The notes under the pieces: model-generated
What the model saw: only the letters and a program-made list of their open reading frames with translations
Told to the model about the DNA's origin: nothing
Databases searched by the model: none
Translations under genes and position numbers: made by a program
Origin: Modestobacter sp.
GTDB taxonomy: Bacteria > Actinomycetota > Actinomycetes > Mycobacteriales > Geodermatophilaceae
Assembly: GCA_025965635.1 (NCBI GenBank)
Contig: JAOPWO010000182.1
Span: 1-10,738, forward strand
Reading direction: 5' to 3'
DNA length: 10,738 bases
Shown: positions 4,753 to 10,738 of the stretch, one piece after another
Position numbering within the stretch: position 1 is the first letter of the stretch
Layout: each line of letters begins with the position of its first letter

Positions 4753-6768
4753 ATGACTGGCCGCGCTGACCTCCGCTTCGGCATCACCGATGTCGCCCCC
4801 GTCGTGTCGTGCGGGTCGTTCTCGACCCGTGCCGTGGTCGGTGAGCACCTACCGATCACCGCCACCGTCTTCCGCGAAGGACACGACGCGGTCGGCGCGA
4901 ACGTGGTGCTCGTCCCGCCCGCTGACGACGACCGCCCTGCCGAGCCGCCGCCGCTGCTGCGGATGGCCGAGTTCGGCCCCGAGCCCGACCGGTGGACCGC
5001 GACCGTCGTCCCGGACCGCGAGGGGTTGTGGACCTGGCGGGTGGAGGCCTGGGACGACCCGCTGCGCACCTGGCGGCACGACGTCGAGGTCAAGGTCGAC
5101 GCCGGGCAGGGCGTCGAGGACCTCGCGAACGACCTCGAGTCCGGCGCCCGGCTGTTCGAGGAGGTGGCCCGGGCGGTCCCCGCCCAGCGGCCGGTGCTCC
5201 TCGCCGCCGCGGCGGCACTGCGCGACGGCACGCTCGACCTCCCCGCCCGGCTCGCCCCCGCCCTCTCGGCCGGCCTGCGCCCGGTGCTGCACGACAACCC
5301 GGTGCGCCGGCTGATCACCGCGTCACCGACCTACGAGCTGTGGGTCGACCGCCCGCGGGCGCTCTACGGCTCCTGGTACGAGTTCTTCCCCCGGTCCGAG
5401 GGCCCGGTCGTGGACGGCACGCCCACGCACGGCACCTTCGCCCAGGCCGCGGAGCGGCTGCCGGCGATCGCCGAGATGGGCTTCGACGTCGTCTACCTGC
5501 CGCCGATCCACCCGATCGGCCGGCGGAACCGCAAGGGCAAGAACAACACCCTGAACGCCGAGCCCGACGACGTGGGCTCCCCCTGGGCGATCGGCAGTGC
5601 GGAGGGCGGCCACGACGCCGTCCACCCGCAACTGGGCACGATGGAGGACTTCACGGCGTTCGTCGCCCGCACCCGCGAACTGGGCATGGAGGTGGCTCTG
5701 GACTTCGCGCTGCAGGCCGCGCCGGACCACCCCTGGGTGACCAGCCATCCCGAGTGGTTCACCACGAAGCCCGACGGCACCATCGCGTACGCGGAGAACC
5801 CGCCGAAGAAGTACCAGGACATCTACCCGATCAACTTCGACAACGACCCCGAGGGCATCTACGCCGAGTGCCTGCGGGTGATCCGCGTCTGGATCGACGC
5901 CGGAGTGCGCATCTTCCGGGTGGACAACCCGCACACCAAGCCGCTGAACTTCTGGCACTGGCTGATCTGGGAGGTCAAGAAGACCGACCCCGACGTGTTG
6001 TTCCTCGCCGAGGCCTTCACCCGGCCGGCGATGATGCACCAGCTGGCGCGGATCGGGTACACCCAGAGCTACACGTACTTCACCTGGCGCACCGGCCGGA
6101 CCGAGCTGGAGGAGTACGGCCAGCAGCTGGTCGACAGCGCGCACTACATGCGGCCGAACTTCTTCGTGAACACCCCGGACATCCTGCACGCGTCACTGCA
6201 GTACGGCGGCCCGCCGATGTTCAAGATCCGCGCGGTGCTCGCGTCGATGCTCAGCCCGACCTGGGGTGTCTACTCCGGCTTCGAGCTGTTCGAGCACGTG
6301 TCGCTGCGCCCCGGCAGCGAGGAGTACCTGGACACCGAGAAGTTCCAGTTGCGACCCCGTGACTGGGCCGGTGCCGAGGCCTCGGGCCGGACGCTGTCGC
6401 CCTACCTGCGCCGGCTCAACGAGATCCGCCGGGCGCACCCCGCGCTGCAGCAGCTGCGCACGCTGCACTTCCACCCGATCGACAACCCCGACCTGCTCTG
6501 CTTCAGCAAGACCGATCCCGGGTCCACCGACGCGGTCCTCGTCGTGGTGTCGCTGAACAGCCACCACGTCCAGATCGGGACGACGTCGCTGGACATGGCC
6601 GCCCTGGGCCTGGACTGGTCGGACCGGTTCACCGTCACCGACGAGCTCTCCGGCGCCACGTACGACTGGGGCCAGTTCAACTACGTCGAACTCGACCCCC
6701 ACCGCGAGCCGGCGCACGTCTTCACCGTGCACCGCGCCCTGCCGCCGGGCCCCGTCCCGCCGGCCTGA
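4753..6768 (+). CDS. glgE: GlgE, alpha-1,4-glucan:maltose-1-phosphate maltosyltransferase (GH13_3)
   Basis: GlgE moves maltosyl units from alpha-maltose-1-phosphate to the non-reducing end of an alpha-1,4-glucan, the central polymerising step of the trehalose-to-glucan route. The 671 residues match the usual family length. Seen: an N-terminal beta-sandwich-type region (about 1-115, with SCGSFSTRAVVGEHLPITAT), a helical segment (about 120-190), YGSWYEFFPRS (205-215), and a GH13 barrel with DVVYLPPIHPIGRRNRKGKN (245-264). The catalytic set is in place: nucleophile D391 in IFRVDNPHTKP, acid/base E420 in LFLAEAFTRP, and the transition-state aspartate D476 in VNTPDILHA. These correspond to D394, E423 and D480 of the Streptomyces coelicolor enzyme. 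ATG 4753 is preferred because the family's N-terminal pattern starts within about ten residues. It is the first gene of the plus-strand operon, 49 bp before treS. No defect seen. Confidence 0.97.
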   Translation: MTGRADLRFGITDVAPVVSCGSFSTRAVVGEHLPITATVFREGHDAVGANVVLVPPADDDRPAEPPPLLRMAEFGPEPDRWTATVVPDREGLWTWRVEAWDDPLRTWRHDVEVKVDAGQGVEDLANDLESGARLFEEVARAVPAQRPVLLAAAAALRDGTLDLPARLAPALSAGLRPVLHDNPVRRLITASPTYELWVDRPRALYGSWYEFFPRSEGPVVDGTPTHGTFAQAAERLPAIAEMGFDVVYLPPIHPIGRRNRKGKNNTLNAEPDDVGSPWAIGSAEGGHDAVHPQLGTMEDFTAFVARTRELGMEVALDFALQAAPDHPWVTSHPEWFTTKPDGTIAYAENPPKKYQDIYPINFDNDPEGIYAECLRVIRVWIDAGVRIFRVDNPHTKPLNFWHWLIWEVKKTDPDVLFLAEAFTRPAMMHQLARIGYTQSYTYFTWRTGRTELEEYGQQLVDSAHYMRPNFFVNTPDILHASLQYGGPPMFKIRAVLASMLSPTWGVYSGFELFEHVSLRPGSEEYLDTEKFQLRPRDWAGAEASGRTLSPYLRRLNEIRRAHPALQQLRTLHFHPIDNPDLLCFSKTDPGSTDAVLVVVSLNSHHVQIGTTSLDMAALGLDWSDRFTVTDELSGATYDWGQFNYVELDPHREPAHVFTVHRALPPGPVPPA

Positions 6769-6817
6769 CCCTGCCCCGACAACGAACCTGTACTCCCGAG
6801 ATCGAGGGCACCCCACC

Positions 6818-8679
<1,862 letters not shown>

Positions 8680-8680
<1 letters not shown>

Positions 8681-10050
8681 TGAGTGCGTTGACCGACATC
8701 CTGGCCGACTGGATGCCCCACCAGCGCTGGTTCGGCGGCAAGGGCCGCGAGTGGTCCGGAGTCACCGAGGACGGGTTCTTCCTCGACCAGTCCGATCCGG
8801 CCCTCTCGGTGCACCGGGTCCGGGTGACCTACACCGACGGTGCGACCGAGACCTACCTGGTGCCGCTGTCGTGGCGCGACTCGCCCGCCGAGGAGCTGTC
8901 GGCCGCCTTCGTCGGCGCGATCGCCGGTGCTCAGGGCTCCAACTATGCCTACGACGCGATGCGCGACCGCGAGTCGACTGTGCCGTGGCTGACCCACCTG
9001 GTGGCCGCCTCGACGGTCGGGCCGATGCACTTCCACCCGGCCGGGGTGGCCTACATCCCCGAGGGTCTGCCCGGTGACGTGATCTCCACCGAGCAGAGCA
9101 ACACCTCGCTGGTCTACGGCGAGACCGCCATCCTCAAGCTGTTCCGGCGGCTGGAGCCCGGCCTCAACCCCGACGTCGAGGTGCACGACGCGCTGCGCGG
9201 GACGGAGAACACGCACATCGCGCCGCTGCTGGGCCACATCGAGATCGACGACAGCGACCCGGCCCAGGAGCCGGCGACCGTCGCGATGCTGCAGGCCTTC
9301 GTGCCCAACGCCAGCGACGGCTGGCGGCTGGCCACCTCGAGCGTCCGCGACCTGTACGCCGAGGGCGACCTGCACGCCGACGAGGTCGGCGGCGACTTCG
9401 CCGGGGAGAGCGAGCGGCTGGGCGAGGCGACCGCCTCGGTGCACGCCGACCTGGCCCGGGTGCTGCCCACCGAGCCCGCCGACGACGCGTGGTACGCGAC
9501 GGTGGCCGAGCAGATGAACGGCCGGCTGGACGCTGCCCTCGCGATCGTCCCCGACCTGGCCGAGCACGCCGACGCGCTCCGGGCGCTGTACGCGACGGCG
9601 GCCGCGGCGAAGGAACCGGCGGTCCGCCAGCGGGTGCACGGTGACCTGCACCTGGGGCAGGTGCTGCGCACCACGACCGGCTGGATCGTGCTCGACTTCG
9701 AGGGCGAGCCGGCCCGGCCGCTGGCCGCCCGCCGGGAGCTGGACACCCCGCTCCGGGACGTGGCGGGGATGCTGCGCTCGTTCGAATACGCGGCCCGGCA
9801 CAAGCTGGACGAACAGCCCGGGGACCCTCAGCGTGCCTACCGCGCGCAGGAGTGGGCCGAGCGCAACCGCCAGGCCTTCCGTGCCGGCTACACGGCGGGC
9901 GGGGCCACCGAGCTGGACCCGGGCTCTCCGCTGCTGCGGGCGTTCGAGGCGGACAAGGCCGTCTACGAGTGCGTCTACGAGGCGCGCAACCGGCCGAACT
10001 GGCTCATGATCCCGCTCCAGTCGGTGTCCCGGCTGACCAAGACCGACTGA
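8680..10050 (+). CDS. mak: Maltokinase (maltose + ATP to maltose-1-phosphate)
   Basis: Also called Pep2. Mak phosphorylates the maltose made by TreS, giving the donor for GlgE. The 456 residues match mycobacterial Mak in length. Seen: the N-terminal cap signature PHQRWFGGKGRE (13-24); the small-lobe strand ILKLFRRL with the likely ATP-binding K153, followed by NPDVEVHDAL with E167 as its probable salt-bridge partner; the catalytic loop HGDLHLGQVL (320-329, base D322); and the metal-binding DFEGEP (339-344, D339 and E341), the DFG counterpart in this aminoglycoside-phosphotransferase-like fold. The C-terminal ARNRPNWLMIPLQSVSRL (435-452) is the usual family ending. The start is ATG 8680, overlapping the treS stop by one base, with a good ribosome binding site. 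The next gene begins 23 bp downstream. All catalytic residues are present, so the gene looks functional. Confidence 0.95.
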
Positions 10051-10073
10051 ACGACGACGAGGGACGGAGCACC

Positions 10074-10738
10074 ATGACGCTCGACGACGACTCCACCCCG
10101 GCACCCCGCGGCGAGACGCCCGACCAGCCCTCCGGCAAGGCGGAGCTGCAACGCCGGGTCGAGGAGATCACCGAGTCGGTCCGGCAGGACGCGGCGACCG
10201 CCGCCGAGCCACCCGCGGCCGGACCGGCCAGGAAGACCGCCGCCAAGCGCGCGGCGACGACCAAGCGGGCCGCCGGCCAGGCGACGGACACCCCCGCCGG
10301 AGGCGGCGAGACCCCCGCGCCGGCCAGGAAGGCCACCAAGCGGGCCGCGAAGAAGGCACTGCCGGCTGCCGACGACGGCACCGGCAGCAGCACGGCGCCG
10401 CCGCCGGCACGGAAGACGGCACGGAAGGCGACCAAGAAGGTCACCGCCACACCGGTCGTCGCGCCGGCCCCGATCGCCGAGCCCGGCAACCCGTCGGCCC
10501 CCTCGGCGCCGCAGCCGGAACCGCCGAGCCCCGACCCGGCCCAGCCGAACGAGCCCCAGGTCCCGGCTGACGGCGGGCAGTCGGGCACCGGCGGGAGCTC
10601 CCCGGCGGAGAACGCGTCGCAGCCGGGCGACCCCGGTCGCACCGACACCAGTCCGGAGGCGCCCAGCCGCGACGCCGCACCCGCACCCGCACCCGCCGAG
10701 CCCACCGCGTCGGCGCGCGCGATCGAGGGCGGCTTCGT
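10074..10738 (+). CDS. glgB: Low-complexity Lys/Ala/Pro-rich N-terminus, probable 1,4-alpha-glucan branching enzyme, cut by the right edge
   Basis: The frame is open from ATG 10074 to the edge (221 codons plus two bases). GGAG at 10066-10069 precedes the ATG by 4 bases. No enzyme motif is visible. The assignment rests on position: in actinobacteria glgB commonly follows glgE-treS-mak, and GlgB would add alpha-1,6 branches to the GlgE product. What is seen: an acidic leader (1-20); a charged segment, KAELQRRVEEITESVRQDAA (22-41), that could form a helix; three basic modules each opening with PARK (51-66, 83-95, 111-123); then about 90 residues rich in Pro, Ala, Ser, Gly and Asp; and finally TASARAIEGGF (211-221), where a folded domain may begin. 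The basic part resembles histone H1 or HupB tails, so a separate DNA-binding protein is the main alternative. GC-rich codon use continues throughout, which supports real coding. Confidence 0.6.
   Translation, partial: MTLDDDSTPAPRGETPDQPSGKAELQRRVEEITESVRQDAATAAEPPAAGPARKTAAKRAATTKRAAGQATDTPAGGGETPAPARKATKRAAKKALPAADDGTGSSTAPPPARKTARKATKKVTATPVVAPAPIAEPGNPSAPSAPQPEPPSPDPAQPNEPQVPADGGQSGTGGSSPAENASQPGDPGRTDTSPEAPSRDAAPAPAPAEPTASARAIEGGF
10224..10442 (+). repeat. Three PARK-type basic repeats in the presumptive GlgB leader
   Basis: Three degenerate coding repeats lie at 10224-10271, 10320-10358 and 10404-10442. They encode PARKTAAKRAATTKRA, PARKATKRAAKKA and PARKTARKATKKV, spaced by 28-32 residues with Thr/Gly/Pro-rich or Asp/Gly/Pro-rich linkers. 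The pattern is like the Lys/Ala-rich tails of histone H1-like bacterial proteins. The underlying DNA repeat is imperfect, so old duplication or convergence on composition are both possible. Confidence 0.75.
10677..10694 (+). repeat. (GCACCC)3 hexanucleotide repeat
   Basis: Three perfect GCACCC copies in frame encode an Ala-Pro run within the disordered leader of the last open frame. Copy-number change would stay in frame (two residues per unit). Confidence 0.7.

Noticed and set aside
4236..5318. Minus-strand frame of 360 codons crossing the divergent promoter region
   Set aside because: It runs antisense through the N-terminus of glgE and out of frame into the lipoprotein gene; composition is that of a shadow frame.
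10004..10705. Minus-strand frame of 233 codons opposite the glgB leader
   Set aside because: The Gly/Ala/Ser-rich product is a by-product of the proline/alanine codons on the plus strand. The plus frame has a ribosome binding site and operon context.

Overview
The window is very GC-rich DNA with tightly packed genes, GC-dominated third codon positions, GTG starts and start sites that look leaderless. The gene order is that of an actinobacterial GlgE (maltose-1-phosphate) glucan pathway. The overall look fits a Geodermatophilaceae-type or related actinobacterium, but that placement is inference: there is no rRNA or other marker gene here.

Layout. On the minus strand, reading leftwards from the central divergent promoter region, lie an FbpA-like iron(III)-binding lipoprotein (3449-4594), a double-module permease (1812-3314, probably extending upstream to 3452), an ATPase (704-1819), and then the first 212 codons of the alpha-glucan phosphorylase glgP (637 to the left edge). 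On the plus strand, reading rightwards, lie glgE (4753-6768), treS (6818-8680), the maltokinase gene mak/pep2 (8680-10050), and an open frame cut by the right edge (10074 onwards). By position that last frame should be glgB, but only a lysine/alanine/proline-rich low-complexity leader is visible. No stretch of 300 bases lacks a gene. The longest gaps are the 158-bp divergent region (4595-4752) and the 134 bp before the GTG start of the permease. No tRNA, rRNA, CRISPR array or insertion sequence was seen.

How the genes work together. TreS interconverts trehalose and maltose. Mak phosphorylates maltose with ATP to maltose-1-phosphate. GlgE transfers the maltosyl unit onto a growing alpha-1,4-glucan. 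GlgB would add the alpha-1,6 branches. GlgP degrades the glucan to glucose-1-phosphate. The four plus-strand genes have gaps of 49, -1 and 23 bp and look like one operon. The iron transporter has no biochemical link to this pathway. It occupies the space between glgP and glgE, which are direct divergent neighbours in Streptomyces coelicolor, and it is co-oriented with glgP.

The most interesting signals are regulatory or architectural: a candidate DtxR/IdeR iron box over the transporter promoter, -10 hexamers 7-8 bp before the start codons of both glgP and glgE (leaderless candidates), a G-quadruplex-type hexanucleotide repeat inside the lipoprotein signal peptide, an apparent CTG start on the permease, and a histone-H1-like triple-repeat leader on the presumptive branching enzyme. 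I did not find a new multi-gene system here.
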